Source: Gambelia wislizenii (lineage: Eukaryota > Chordata > Lepidosauria > Squamata > Crotaphytidae). Taken from it: a stretch of 64,000 bases of DNA. The translations under genes and the position numbers were made by a program. The DNA lies in contig JAUMIR010000001.1 of the NCBI GenBank assembly GCA_030847615.1, positions 184,035,001 through 184,099,000 of the forward strand, read 5' to 3'. The notes under the pieces are model-generated. The model was given only the letters and a program-made list of their open reading frames with translations, was not told the DNA's origin and did no database searches. Positions 34,217-46,680 of the stretch are shown here, piece by piece; position 1 is the stretch's first letter, and each line of letters starts with the position of its first letter.

Positions 34217-34595
34217 CAGTGGTTCTTAACCAGAGGTCCGTAGACCCCCCAGGGGTCTGCCAATGTCCTCACAGTGGGTCCGCAAAGGCTTGACGGCTTA
34301 AAGGCTGCTCAGCCCACCTGCTTCCCATAGCAGAGAGGGCCATGTGACAGGAGCCAAGGCAAAGGCTGTCTGGCTAGGCTTGCAAGTTGCTATTCAATCC
34401 ACTCCGGCTGCAAACTAGCCAGTAGCAGGGGGAGAAGCGCCCCTGAGGAAAGGTTTAACTGACACTGTAATTGTTAATGGTTCAGTGATTTATTATTATT
34501 GTTGTTTAAAATCTTGGGTTTAAATTCTTGGGGGTCCACAGCAACAAAATATATTTAAAGGGCGGCCCTGGTAAAGAAAAGTGTAAGATCCACTG
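34217..34595. mobile_element. hAT MITE (CAGTGGTTCTTAACC type), copy 1
   Basis: It begins CAGTGGTTCTTAACCAGAGG and ends …GTGTAAGATCCACTG. The 8-bp flanks cccaagac (34209-34216) and ctcaagac (34596-34603) differ at one base, as expected of an aged hAT target duplication. The same family is at 52952-53324. Confidence 0.88.
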
Positions 34596-34755
34596 CTCAA
34601 GACCATTCTACTGCTGCTGGAGTTTCTCTGGAACATATGTGATGCTACAGTAGAAAGTTGAGAAAATGGTCACCCTCCCCCAATGGGAAGCCTCTGCTGG
34701 AGCTTCTGTCTGCAATGGGGCATGACTTGATTCAACCCATATTATTGGCAGATTT

Positions 34756-35320
34756 CATACCCTCCAACATTTCAGAGATGAACACTAGGACGCATGTGTG
34801 GCCAAGCAACATCAGAGTGTGGTCAAGATGGCAAAAGTTATTAATGAGGAAGAAGTGACAAGCTGGGAGAGCCTGCAGCAGTTAGCTTTTGCTTGAGCCT
34901 ACTGGGAGAGGCAAGGTTCCCTTCCTGTCCTCTCCCCCTGCTAACTGAGCGCAAACAGCAAACTCAGGCCAAATCCACACTACACAAATAATCCTGTATG
35001 AAGCTGGATTATTTGCCATGGCTCCTTCCTATGGAATTTTGGGATTTGTAGTTTGGTGAGGCACCCCCACTCTTTGGCAGAGAAAGCTAGAGACCTGGTA
35101 AAACTACAAATCCTAAAATTTCTAAAAAGGAAGGAGCCATGGTAAATAATCCAATTTCAGACTGGATTACTTGCATAGTGTGGATGCAGCACTTTTAAAT
35201 GTAAGCTGAGGACAAAAGGGAGAAGAGAAAAACTGAGACATTTTAAAAGCAGCTGAAAAATGGGTCAACAAAGGATTAACCTACACTGTCCCTGTCAAGT
35301 TGGGACAATTGGAGGGTATG
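34756..35320. mobile_element. MITE with CATACCCTCCAA ends, copy 2, interrupted
   Basis: The ends CATACCCTCCAA and TTGGAGGGTATG are perfect inverted repeats. The interior matches copy 1 at 33788 but is split by another palindromic MITE at about 34967-35190. The flanks gcagattt/gcaaatct resemble a diverged target duplication. Confidence 0.8.
34967..35190. mobile_element. Palindromic MITE nested in copy 2
   Basis: Near-complete inversion symmetry: 'ccacactacacaaataatcc' and 'ggctccttccta' on the left mirror 'ggattacttgcatagtgtgg' and 'aaggaaggagcc' on the right, around a GTAGTTT/AAACTAC core. There is no coding capacity. Confidence 0.75.
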
Positions 35321-35702
35321 CAAATCTTTGTTTCCCTCTCCTTTACCTCAGCCATATGGCCTTGTCCCCCTGCAATGCTAGGTGATAGTTGCCAGGAAAT
35401 GGGAATGTACTAGACAGAGGGTGTTGTGTGTCATATTTCTATCTCACTTTTTCTCCCAAGAGGTTCCACAGTCCTCCACATTTTTATTCTTACAAGAAGC
35501 CTGTGAAGTAGGTCATGCTGAGACACTGGGACTGGTTGAAGTGGGGATCTGAACCAAACACCACACTGGGGTTCTAAAAAAAAAGGCCCCCTTTTTTTAT
35601 TTCTTGGTTGTATAGAGATGTTATTGTATACTATTAGTGAGGAGAGTCAGATATTAGGGCAGGTGCAACAGGGGATTTCAGTTAAAATATTCACTACACA
35701 CC

Positions 35703-35925
35703 AGCATGGTATAGTGGGTTTGAGTGTTTGGAATACAATTCTGGAGATCAGGGTTCAAATCCCCCTTCGGCCATGGATGACCTTGGGTAAGACACACTCT
35801 CTTAGCCTCATAGGAATGCAAAGGCAAACCCCCTCTGAACAAATCTTGCCAAGGAAACCCTGTGACTGGTTCACCTTAGTGTTGCCATCAGTTGGAAACC
35901 ACTTTAAGGCACACAAGAACAACTG
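35703..35925 (+). repeat. Sauria-type tRNA-derived SINE
   Basis: The A-box-like 'tggtatagtgggtttgagtg' and B-box-like 'agggttcaaatccc' head, the 'tgaccttgggtaagacacac' middle and the Bov-B-like tail are in order. It is more diverged than the copy at 21034. Confidence 0.88.
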
Positions 35926-36474
35926 GTGCTTTATCACTCAATGGTCAAATCTCTCAAAACAAGAGATTAAAGTAGTTTTGAGACAGTTTGACACAGCTGG
36001 GGAGATTTGTAGTTAGCTGTGTTTACAACATTTTTATACCATCCATTAACTAGAAATTATCTTGTACCAATCTATTTAAAGTCATGTAGTATATAGAAAC
36101 AACTTATATCAAAGAGAAACTAAAACAGCAGAATAAAACTTGGGCGGGGGGCGGGGGCAGCAGAAAACTATAATCTCCATTTGGAAAAGCTTCCAAGTAT
36201 TCTAGTTTCAAAAAGATATTCTGGAGTGTAGAACTTTTTCAAAATGAAATTCTAGGGTTTTTTTTTTTTTTTTAAATAAAGATGTTCACCAGTTGCTGAA
36301 AAAGACTCCAATGTAGGCAGCATCACACAAGCCTCAATGGGGGAGGGCATTCCAGAACCAGGGTACCACCATAGAGAAGGGCATCTCCTTACCTCCCCCT
36401 TATTTGGCAGGGAATATAGAAAGGCTCTGGGAAAAACTGATGTGGGATAGACTCCGAGGTGGAATGTCCCCAAA

Positions 36475-36835
36475 GGCCGTCTAGTCCAATCCTCTCCAAA
36501 TGCTGGAATCCATAGCTAAACGTAAGTCAACCACCTTCCGAAGTATTCTATTCCACTGTCAAACAGCTCTTGCTATCAGCAAGCTCTTCCTAAGGTTTGA
36601 TTGAAATCTTGTAATCGGAATACATTGGTCCAAGTCATAGACTCTGGAGCAGCAGCAAATAAGCTCTCTCTTATCTTCCACCCAATAGCAATGTTTAAGT
36701 ATCTGAAGGGCTATGTAACTTCTCAATCTTCTCTTGTCAAAGCTAAGCTTTCTCAAAAATTACTCACAAGGCTTCAATTTCAATTTTACCATCTTGATCA
36801 CCCTCCTGTAACGAATGTTGCCCGGGGAATGCTCC
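36475..36835 (-). mobile_element. Old CR1 3' end fragment
   Basis: Phrases such as gtctagtccaatcctctcc, ttccactgtcaaacagctct and agactctggagcagcagc correspond to diverged versions of the CR1 3' region at 22680-23000. Frames are lost. Confidence 0.75.
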
Positions 36836-38014
36836 TGCCCAGGGTTCCAGGAAAGCAGCTGTGCCCTCTTTTACAGTATCCTACTCCCCTCTTTTCCATG
36901 AGCCATCCTTGAATGCCAATGAACATGCTCAGCCTTCATTGAGGGAGAGCATATATGTTTTCTCTTGAAGGTTATCCACTCTTTCTTTTTGTCCTTCTGA
37001 AAACTGTTTGGTTCCCCATGCTGGTGGTTGCCTTTTCCTGCTTGTGTGTGGATGCTGCTTTACTGGCACTCTTAAGTTCACTATTAGGATTATCTACGAT
37101 GCACAGACCTTCTCTGCTTGCACCAGTAATTAGATTAAAAAAAAAAAACTACTGGTGGTTGCACTTACTTAATTGGCAATGAAGGAAAAGCAAGACACAA
37201 GAACCAGAATTGAATGTTCATGTTATCTTGCCACCATATAAACCCCAAGATCACTATGCCTTCAAGGAGATAACTTTTCTCTCTCTTGGATGCATTCTTG
37301 CAGAATGACTGGGGGCCTCATCCCAGTGGTAGGTGGTGTGAGTGAAAAGTAGGTGAGATTTGTAACATGCAGGATTATATAGCTCTCCCCCCACCAACCC
37401 TTGTGCCACTACATCCCTTCCTTTTCTCACTGCCATGCCTAACCTGTGGGTTGCGTGCAACTCTCAGGCCGCAGACAGCCCATTCACCGCACTCGAGGAA
37501 TTGATGTTCTGGACCCTCTCCCATCTGTTGTTATGCCATAGCGCTCCATGACAGCACAAGGAACCATTAAAATGAGCTCATAGCCCATAATTCCTTGCCA
37601 ACTGAGCAAGTGAAGACACTGAGGCTTTTGCCCTTTCCAACATCTCTTGGCAAAGTAGTTCACTTCTTGCTGAAAGTGAGCCTTGCCCAAGTTCATGCTG
37701 TTGATGTTATGTTAATTCCTTCCCATTTTGGAACCTCCTTCTTGAGAAAATATAAACTTTATGCAAAACTCTTTGAACAAAGAAGGTACCTAATTATGAG
37801 ATCAACATTCAGTGCAAAAGCATGTTAATTTCTCCTAGTGTCTTTGCCTGGTGATCATAACCAGTATAGTTATGTATTCAATCCTAAACCTGCATGCTTT
37901 TAAGTAAGCACCATGGAAAAATCAATAGAATTTCCTTCAGTCTAATGTGAAATGATGAGCACATAAGGTACCAATATTAAAAAACAAAACAAAACAAAAC
38001 CACTCCAAACACCA

Positions 38015-39474
38015 GTTAAAAGGCAAAAACATGATTTATTTGTATATAAAACTAAATTCAATACACACTGTTGTGTACAATGTAAGGTCTGTATTAATCT
38101 GCACACAATATTACATTGAAATTATTGTTTAAGACATCCAGAACAAACTATCAGTCATTCTGAGTTCTAAGTTTGCCATACAATGACTTGCTTTCCTCCG
38201 CTCCTGCAAATTTGCAGAATAAAATGGCAGCTTCCGAGAGATTTCTAGCCACTTCAGCCCAGCTTCATCTCCCCAGAGTGAACTAAGGGTCTTATCACAC
38301 AAGGGAAGCACAAGTAAAGCCTGAGAGCAGCACGTCCCACCTTGCCTTATTGCATGACATTGGCATGGTTCAGCAGTTCTCCCGTCCCGGTCCTATGGGA
38401 GATGCTGATAAACATGAGTCTTTCTGCCAACAGATTTTCCCAGTTACCAAAAAATCTTGTGTTTATCACCATCTCCCATGGGACCAGAATGGGAGAACCT
38501 CTGAACCACCCAGACATCATGTGATAAGGCAAGGTGAGACACAGGCTATTCTCGGGCTTTACTGCTGCTTCCCCTCCCTTGTGTTACATGGCTTTCAGAG
38601 TTCTTGTAGCAAAACCTTAACCGGTACCATGTAGGACTTTGCAGTAAGAGCCTCGCAATACGTTTCTTACTTTCTCTATTAAAGCTCAGTAAGATCTTTT
38701 TTAAGGAGCCTGATGGCAGTGAAGACTAACAGCAAATCACTTAGAGCATAAACACATACCATATAAACCCATGGGACTACCATCTGAAAACTCCATCTCA
38801 CCTCACTAGCCACAATCAGCAGCTCACATTATTTAGACTACAGTTAGATAGATGTGACATAATTAACAAAATAGATTTTAAGAAAATAAATAATCTGCAA
38901 AAGGTATTTACAAAACGGAATTGGCTTCTTTCATAAGAGGATGCACAACAGGTCTGCACAAATATGTTTCACCAACGTGCAACACTCACAGCCAACACAA
39001 TATGTACAAAAAATCCCAAAGAGTATCCTCTGAATATTTATACAACATGCCAACTGTATACGTTTGGAAAAGGAAGCCAGAAGGAGTAAATCCTTTTTTT
39101 AGTCACCTCTCCTCAATGAAACTGCCTACTTCTCCCAACTCAAAATCCATGACAGCCCTAACAAGATGATAAATCACTGATAAATCACTTGATAAAAGTT
39201 CCAAAGCTTGACAAACTTCAATTATTTATCTTGTTGACACCCCCCACCCCCGTGTTATATCTTTCCTTGCAAACAAAACTTTCCTTCAATTTTCTTCCTA
39301 CAAACTTAATGAGATGCACTGGTCAATATTCTCTCCTTTTGATCCAATTATGTCCCTTTATAACTACAAAGCACACTTACAGAAATATTGCACAAAAAAG
39401 CATTAGATATATATAAGTGCATGACAATGTCAAAAAAGAAGAACAAGGAAAAGACACACAAAAATGGATTACAC
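38015..39474 (-). other. FBXO25: Probable FBXO25 3' UTR
   Basis: About 1.45 kb downstream of the stop is free of recognisable SINEs, LINEs and DNA transposons, unlike its surroundings. A polyadenylation signal AATAAA on the - strand (TTTATT at 38035-38040) lies just before an aaaac/gtttt repeat at 37983-38001. I infer that the transcript ends near 38010-38025. Confidence 0.55.
38035..38040 (-). terminator. Candidate FBXO25 polyadenylation signal
   Basis: A canonical AATAAA is read on the - strand. It is the first such signal that ends the repeat-free stretch downstream of the FBXO25 stop. Its use is inferred. Confidence 0.45.
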
Positions 39475-39564
39475 TTAAAACTTGAAGAGGTCTATGAAGT
39501 GCTGAGGAGATACTGGCATGAAACAGCTGTTGGGATCATTGGCAGTGCAGGGATGTCCTGTATC
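39475..39564 (-). CDS. FBXO25: FBXO25 terminal coding exon with stop
   Basis: After a tttctttag acceptor, 29 codons and TAA (39475-39477) are read on the - strand. The product runs DTGHPCTANDPNSCFMPVSP and then QHFIDLFKF. The SPQHFIDLFKF end is the conserved C-terminus of FBXO25/FBXO32-type proteins. This exon is hidden on the opposite strand of an overlapping + strand reading frame. Confidence 0.95.
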   Translation of the reverse strand, partial: DTGHPCTANDPNSCFMPVSPQHFIDLFKF

Positions 39565-41767
39565 CTAAAGAAATGAAGGGCATAGTTATTTTCTTCAGGT
39601 ACTGATTCACAGTTGTAAAGCAGTTTCTCAAGCCAGAAGTTTATATATAACAGCAGCACTGAGATCAGGATCTTCTTGCTTCTATTTTTAAATCAAGTCT
39701 GAGGCAGTGCCAAAAGCCTCTCCAAGCTCCAGTAGGGCCCTGCTGACCAATCTTATAGTTGCTTATAATGAACACTCCCAGTAGCAGAAACACAGGAAGC
39801 TGGCATACATTGTGTCAGACTGACTGCTAGTGGCTCCACTGTGGTAGAGGTTTCTATGCATGGCTGTGATTGAGATGGTTAGCAGCTTAAGAATCAGTTC
39901 CTCCTCTTGCCAACTAAGTCCCCCCCCTTCACTGTCCAGAGCTCTGTGCCACTCCACCAGAAGAATGGTACATTCTAACACTTTTTAGGCAGAATGCAAC
40001 AGATAAATGGAATAGGCACATTCTTCTTATAAACTACAGGTTTTGTTTTGACTCGGGTCTGACATTCAAGAGGGCCACGCTAATAGAAGAGTTGACAGCT
40101 AGATTTAAAGAGGATCTAGTTAGGTAACCCACTAATCATTCAACAGCTCACGACATGTTACTGCAGTCCAGGAAGTAACTCTCTGGACTACTTGTTACTA
40201 GGGCATTGCCATTACTGTTATTACTGGGTCATTTTTAAAAAACTGAGGAAAATGCATTCAGATTCTCCCCCCACTCCTTCTCTTATCATCATAAGTCTGA
40301 ATAGCCTATCCCATCTGGACTCTGTCCCTGCTCCCTGACACATACCAACACAGTGTAGCAGACCATGTACCAGCCATGTGTGGTATACAGAAGATGCTCT
40401 GGTTGGGTACAATGAAGCAGTCAATCAGTCAGTCCCTTTTCTTCCTGATTTTCTGCTCCCCCAAACAACTGCTCTAAATCTCGTGGTTAAGCTGGCCTCC
40501 AACATGCAGAGAAACACCCCTTCTTCCTCTAAACTCTCTCACACAGCTCACACCGTTCCATATGTACAACCTGTACCACTGTTTGGAGCAACCAGCCTAC
40601 CACTCCATTCATTGCTCTTTCTCATTCTGATACTGGCAACAGTCTCTTTCATTTAGGAAGAATGCAGAAAGGCAGAGAAGGAAGGGTAGCATTTAAAAGT
40701 TTTTTTTAAAAAATCCAATTAACCTGAGTCTCTAGTACAGCCCGTGTTTTCAACGTGTCTTCTTTTCTCCCTTTTGCTTGCTCTTCTGCCCCTTGCTTGC
40801 GGCAGCCCACACCACAAAAAAGGGTCATGGGCAACCACCCATTTGAGCCTTCCCCTTCTACCTCCCATTGCTCAATTTGAATCAAATCCTGTTACTCTGA
40901 AAAATAATGAATCACAGTCCTAGCCACTACAGGAAAATAAAGAAAAAGTAAAGGCATTTGGCTTATTAGTCCAAAATGTTAACTAGTTAACAAAGTAACT
41001 TGTTACAAGTTAATGTTACTTCCCAGCTCTGGGGAAAAGATAAATCAGGATCAAATGGTAGTTCACTGGGTCAGTTGCAGAAGATATGCAAGGATTTTTA
41101 GTTCCTAATTTTAAAAAAACATGAGCAAAAAGGCTTTTCTCCTCCTGCTGACCCTGTCCCCAAAATAAGGATGGCGGGGGGTAGAAAAAGCTTGTGGGGA
41201 TGGATGTGTGTGGAAGGACTGATTTCTATTCAGTTCTGGTAGTTAAATCAAACACCTGGCCTCAGACTTCTTCAGTTTTAAATGCACACGTCTTACACGA
41301 CTCTAGTTGGCATATCTCAGGCATTTCATTAAAAAACTAAGAGAATCCCTAGATGCCAGAAGTCTGCCAACTCCTGCATAGAAGTATACCAGAGTAGGGT
41401 CTTTGTTTCTGCAATCAAAATGCTAGAACTGCCTTACTTCTTATTCCAACCAGTTAGAACCTCTCTCCCACCTACCTTAACTTTTCAGCTGTGTGAATGC
41501 TGACTTAACAATCTGGGAACTATTTACACAAGAAATACCAATTTGTCTCATTTTCCTTTACTTATTTCCTAAAGAGAGAGATCCCCACCCCAGAACTCCT
41601 GTTGCCCTGGACAGTTAGATTGGTGCATCCCATGTTCTGATGCCAGCCACCACATGCTGTTACCTTGTAAAAAATATTCTGGTTAGTACTTTAGTCACCT
41701 TCAGAGTTCATTAAGTTCTGACCACTTAGAGAGAAGAGCTGCTAAGCAGAGTCAGTCCTGGTTAACA

Positions 41768-42118
41768 CTCAGATACTGTTGTTGCTATGTGCCTTCACAT
41801 CATTTCTAACACATGGTGACCCTAAGGCAAACCTATCATGGGTTTTCTTGGCAATATTTGTTCAAAGGCAAGCCTTTGCCCTCCAAGGTTGAGACTGTGT
41901 GACTTGCCCCAAGGCCACCCAGTGTTTTTTTTCTGGGCTGTGAGGCCGTGTTCTGGAAAAGTTTATTTCTGATGTTTCCCCTGCATCTGTGGCTGAAGAT
42001 GGTGGCTGTGAAAGCCTTCAGCTTCACAGTCACCCAGTGGGTTTCCATGGCTGAGTGGGGATTCGAACCTTGGCTACTAGAGTTGTAGTCCAATCCTCAA
42101 ACTGCAACATCACGGTGG
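41768..42118 (-). repeat. Sauria-type SINE interrupted by a later insertion
   Basis: On the - strand it has the B-box-like gaatcc head, the cactgggtgac middle and the Bov-B-like tail. The SINE is split at 41925-42030 by foreign sequence flanked by the 9-bp repeat cacccagtg. Confidence 0.82.
41925..42030. mobile_element. Penelope-like fragment nested in SINE
   Basis: The sequence is related to 26729-26906 (ctgggctgtgaggccgtgtt; cctgcatctgtggctgaaga). It has a 9-bp target duplication cacccagtg at 41916-41924 and 42031-42039. The piece 'gaaagccttcagcttcac' is inverted relative to the other copy, so the fragment is rearranged. Confidence 0.6.
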
Positions 42119-42811
42119 GTCTCACTCAGACATGGGACCACCAAAATATATCTGCAATTGCCAGGTAGGGACAGGAAAGATTTTTGCCTGAAATTCTGGA
42201 GAGCCACTGCCATTCAGAACCGGCAATACTGGGCTGGATAGACTTACAGTCTACAGAGCTTCCTATACTATATTTGTTACAGAAGCAGTTTCATATTTTG
42301 AGCACGGCTTGCACTGCACTTGTAAAGAGTAATATTTTAAATTTTTAGCCCATTTTTCATAGCTCAAGGCAGTTTATAGCGAGTCAAAATACTATAACAG
42401 AATAGCAATCCATAAATGTATAAAGTAATTCATGGTGTGGATTATGGAGATGTTTTTCTCTTATCAATATTGGATGTCATCCAGTGAAGCTGAATGGTGG
42501 GAGATTTGAGATAAAGCAAGTTCTTCACACAGCACACAGTTCAGCTACAGAACTCATAACAAGATGTAGCAATTACCCTAAACTTGAACACTTTTCAAAG
42601 GGGGATTAGAAAAAATCATGGGAAAATGTCACCATGGTGTTTTATTACCTCTCAAATCAGAAAGTATTCGTCTTAATACCAGTTGCTAGGGAACATAACC
42701 AGGAGAATGCTATTGTTTTCATGCCCTGTTTATGGGCTTCCAATGATACACCTGTTTTTCCATTGTGTGAACAGAATACTGGACCAGGCAGGCCTTTGGT
42801 TTGATCAAGGG

Positions 42812-43220
42812 GTTGTCTAAATGGTAAAAATACACCTCATGGAATTTGCTGGGAATCGTATCTGTGTAAATGGGATCCTGCATCAATCCACAGTATTTGG
42901 AAGGAGGGGGGCCCAAAACGGCAAAAAAAAAAAAAAACAAAAAAAAACAAAAAACCCCAACCAACCAACCAACCAACCAACCAAAAAAAAAAAAAAAAAC
43001 TGGAAAAGCCTCCATAGCTTTTCCTGTAGTTTTTAAAAAACAGCCAGGGGGTGAGCATTCCTGCTTGTTAGGACAAGTAATTCGCTTTCCCATACAAGAG
43101 GATTGGAAAGTTGATTGGCTGGGCGAGCATGGGGGTGGGGCTTGCTAACAGGGTAGGCACCTACTGCTACCATGTTGAATTTTTGCCTTAGTGAGCAATT
43201 GCTAAGGTAAAAAAATGGGG
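42812..43220. mobile_element. hAT-like element, second copy with simple-repeat insert
   Basis: It is the reverse-complement relative of 26155-26705 (tttggaaggaggggggccc; gagcatgggggtggggcttg). It holds an A-run and a (CCAA)n tract at 42920-42999. The far boundary is uncertain. Confidence 0.55.
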
Positions 43221-44393
43221 TGCTGAGGGTTTTTTTGCTGTCCTTTTAACTTGAAAAATTGCTCTATCACTCCAGTGAACCTTAGACAATGTTTTTTAAA
43301 AAAAGTTTGGCGGTGACAAAGTACTAACAGGAGTAAATCACTCATGGCCGTCATCCGGCATGCAAAACTTATGGGTGCTTCTGGGGCCGAAAACACCATC
43401 AAGACAAATCGCTGCTGCTGCAAAATGTCATTACTGTGAAGTACTGCATCCCCCCCCCTCATATACACTAGCCCCAAGGATGCCTCTTACACTCTTGGAA
43501 GTAGGGGAAGGGGAAAGATCACCTGCATTAGCCAATCAAAGTCAAAACAAAGTGAACTAGATTTCTTACTTTCCTCTTCAAAAACAGTAAAGAGGGGGAA
43601 AGCATGGGGTGGGTGGGGAGTGATCAGTTCACAACCTCAGAGCCTGCTTGTAGCTAAAAACATCTTGTTCCAAATGTGTGAAGTAGGGCCTTATTAAAGG
43701 AGATGGCATGCGTGATGATACAAGGCTCTGAATTATGTAGGGTGCAGACAGGGAAGGGCTTTGTTGCTCTATGGCTTTATGGCTCTAACTGATCCCTTGT
43801 ATTTGGCTGAGGATGACGTATCCTTCTCTGATCAGAGTCGGGCAGTACCCTTTTCTGCATGGAACATACCTCAATTCCCTTGCACAAACTACCTAGAGCC
43901 AGCTTGTAGAAGAGGACAAAACACTCCTCCTCCTCCAACTGGTTGCTTCCAGATGTCTCAAAATATGTTGACTGGCCACACTGGCTAGGGATGGTGAGAG
44001 TTGCAGCCCAGGACAGTTGAAGGGCATGAGGTTGGATAAGAGTGTCAGACTAGTACCAAGGAGACCCATGTTCGAAGCCACACACTCAGCCATTAAGTTC
44101 ACTAGATAACATTGGACCAGTCACTCTGTTTCTCAGCCTAACCTCACAGAGTAAGACATGGGAATGTGGGAGGGGGGGGGACATGAGAACCAAACTAAGA
44201 AAGGTGGGATCTAGATCTAATACATTACATTTTATACACTTAAATCTAACACAGTGCAGTACACTCTGTTCCTCATTTGCAAAACACTGTAGCCAAGATG
44301 GTGTAGGTTGAGGTAAGGAAGAACAGGAAAAGTCATAATCAATTTTAGCTTTGCTGTGCAGCACCTTTTATTATGTCCCTCATTCAAGACACT

Positions 44394-44541
44394 GGCCTTT
44401 CCCAATCCGCCCCCCTCCCCCGAATGTACTGGACTACAATCTCTATCTTCTTTGCCTGGCATGACCATTGGCCAAGCTGGTTGTGGGATGACAGGAGTTG
44501 TAGTCCAACAAATCTGGTGATTGCTAGATTGGGAAAGGCTG
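44394..44541. mobile_element. Small MITE
   Basis: The ends ggcctttcccaatc and gattgggaaaggctg are inverted, with an internal 'ttgtagtccaacaaat' phrase seen in several squamate MITEs. It lies in FBXO25's last intron. Confidence 0.65.
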
Positions 44542-45183
44542 TCAAGATATAACTAGGGACCAAAAAATGATCCAAGGCATTTCTGGACAGTCACAGCTGG
44601 GCAGAAGCAACTTAAAATAAACCCTTACCTTTAAGATAAAAATCCTGTTCCTCAGGAGATAAACTTTATTTATAAGAGACACTCTTCTGCGAGAGCATTT
44701 TCCTGCCTTTAAGCTAACTGGAAGCTTAAAAACAGCACGGTTTTGTTTGTTTTTTTGTTTACAATTCTTAAAAAACAGTAACCTAGACATACTCTACAGC
44801 ATCCAGAGCTGTGAGAACAATATGCTTGGAGTTGTTACATTCCATTTACAAGGAAACATAGCCTAGGCTCCAATTGGGGATTATGCTGACAGAAGAAGCC
44901 CAGCAGAAGATCAAGGGAGAGGTGAGTGCCATTTCCACCTGAAGCAAGATCTTCTCCTTCCCATCCACACCCATACTTCACAAAGCTCTGCTTTGGTAGG
45001 TTTTCCAGTCCTCAGAAGCAGTTGCTGATGGTGCACAGGGGTGGCACGTTAGGGGAATTACCTCTACTTGAATCTACTTTTTGACAGCCTAAATATGTCC
45101 AAGTGGACATTGGCCATACTATTTAGTTAAGCTACACAATATGGACACAGAAGAAAGCCAAGAAGAAAAGCACATGGTAATAC

Positions 45184-45210
45184 CTTGAGTAACAAAGCAA
45201 GATGGTAGTC
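45184..45210 (-). CDS. FBXO25: FBXO25 27-nt microexon
   Basis: A 27-nt segment flanked by ag and gtatta on the - strand encodes DYHLALLLK. It fills exactly the nine residues missing between the FCRHCSILFWK exon and the terminal exon starting DTGHPC. The vertebrate protein, from memory, reads DYHLALLFK here, so one residue differs (F to L). It is phase 0 on both sides, so skipping would remove nine residues without a frameshift. It is too short for ORF finders. Confidence 0.92.
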
Positions 45211-46620
45211 CTTTTGAGGTCATGAGAGAAGAAACAGGAAGGAAGGCAGTGAAGCAAAAGAGAGGAAGGTTTTACTGAACAGAATGACAAGAAGTAGCAA
45301 TGTTCAATACATGGTTATGACAGTTGTTTGCAGAGCATTACTATCTAGACAATATGACTGAGTTGGAAAAATGATCTCTTTTAAAAAAGGCAGAATAAGA
45401 GGTTTGTAGATCCTGTTAACATCCTATATGAAAGTTAAATTTGTTACTGAATTCCTGTGACAGACCAAAGATCCTTGATGAGGACATTTATAAAAAAAAA
45501 ATCTGAATATCACTTACTTTCTCTGTCTAAACCTGGTAGGTCATATTATTTAATTACAGAATTTCAGCCATCTTCACATTTCACAAACACATGGTTTTAT
45601 CTCATGAAACAGTGCTTGGCAGCCATTGTGTCCTCAAAGCCCTCCTTTGAATTTAACAGTTGTGTTAGAACCAGCAGGTCTTGCTTCCAAAGCAAACAGG
45701 CATAGGTTCTCCTTGTAAATAACTTTAAAAGCTAGTAGTCAAACATTGTGGGTGGGAGGCTCTTAACCTGACTATTAGTCATTGCCAAGGACTGACACTA
45801 AAGATTTCTCCCCCTCTCATCTCTTCACCCCTGTTTGCACTATTTCTGCCTCCTGGCATTTTCATGTGTGATGCTCAAATCATCTCCAAGTTTTTCCTGT
45901 ACTATTTATGTTAAAAGTCTGATGGCTGTTAAGAGGCAGGCAGCTGTTACACAGTGAGCACTGTATTCCAGCACTCTCTTTATAAATCTGACTGAAGTAA
46001 GAGCTGCTTAATACCCATGTGTGTACATAAACTTAGCAGTAACTTTAGATGTTATTGAATGTGCTAACATATAGAATATAGGAATACCTGTTCACTACGC
46101 TCTAGAATCAAAGGCAGCATGCCTCAGAACAGTTGTCATGAGAGACTAGCAAGAGAAGACTATTGTCCCTGCAGCTGGCTTCTGTGCAGAAACTGAATGC
46201 TAGGTAAGAACGGCCTTTGACCTGGCCCTCTTGGATGCTGACAAACTTTCATTAATCTATTCAACATGGCAAATATGGCTCTGGAAAGCTTAATGTGCAA
46301 CCAGACTTCCTTCCAACTTTGAAGCTTGGGAAGTGACTAAGGATCATTTGAGCAGTTGTATGGCAGCTTCCACCATCTCCCTAGCTCTAATCCACGGGAA
46401 GATTAAGGACTGCTTAGGGCCTGCCTGGACAAGGGTGCCTCAATTTAGCAAGGCCAAAGTGGATGGCTCCTGCTGTCTAAATGTAGCCAGTGTGTATTTA
46501 GGCAGCCTTTTTCAACTTTTTTTTTAACCTTGGAGGAACCTTTGAAATAACTTTCAGATCTCAGGGAAAAATTAAAATTATTATATTGCATAAAAATTAT
46601 TATAGCTATAGGTATAGCAT

Positions 46621-46621
46621 G

Positions 46622-46677
<56 letters not shown>
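46621..46677. repeat. (CT)n(AT)n microsatellite
   Basis: A compound CT then AT dinucleotide run in an FBXO25 intron. Confidence 0.95.

Positions 46678-46680
<3 letters not shown>

Larger units (their letters stand above)
20601..38000. other. TDRP-FBXO25 intergenic region
   Basis: No host protein-coding exon was found. Every longer ORF is either retrotransposon or DNA-transposon sequence, or sits in low-complexity DNA (28.4-29.1 kb, 32.6-33.3 kb). Unassigned stretches over 300 bases with nothing I can name are 24000-26060, 27200-28270, 31270-32550, 33380-33780, 35330-35700 and 36840-37980. Confidence 0.6.
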
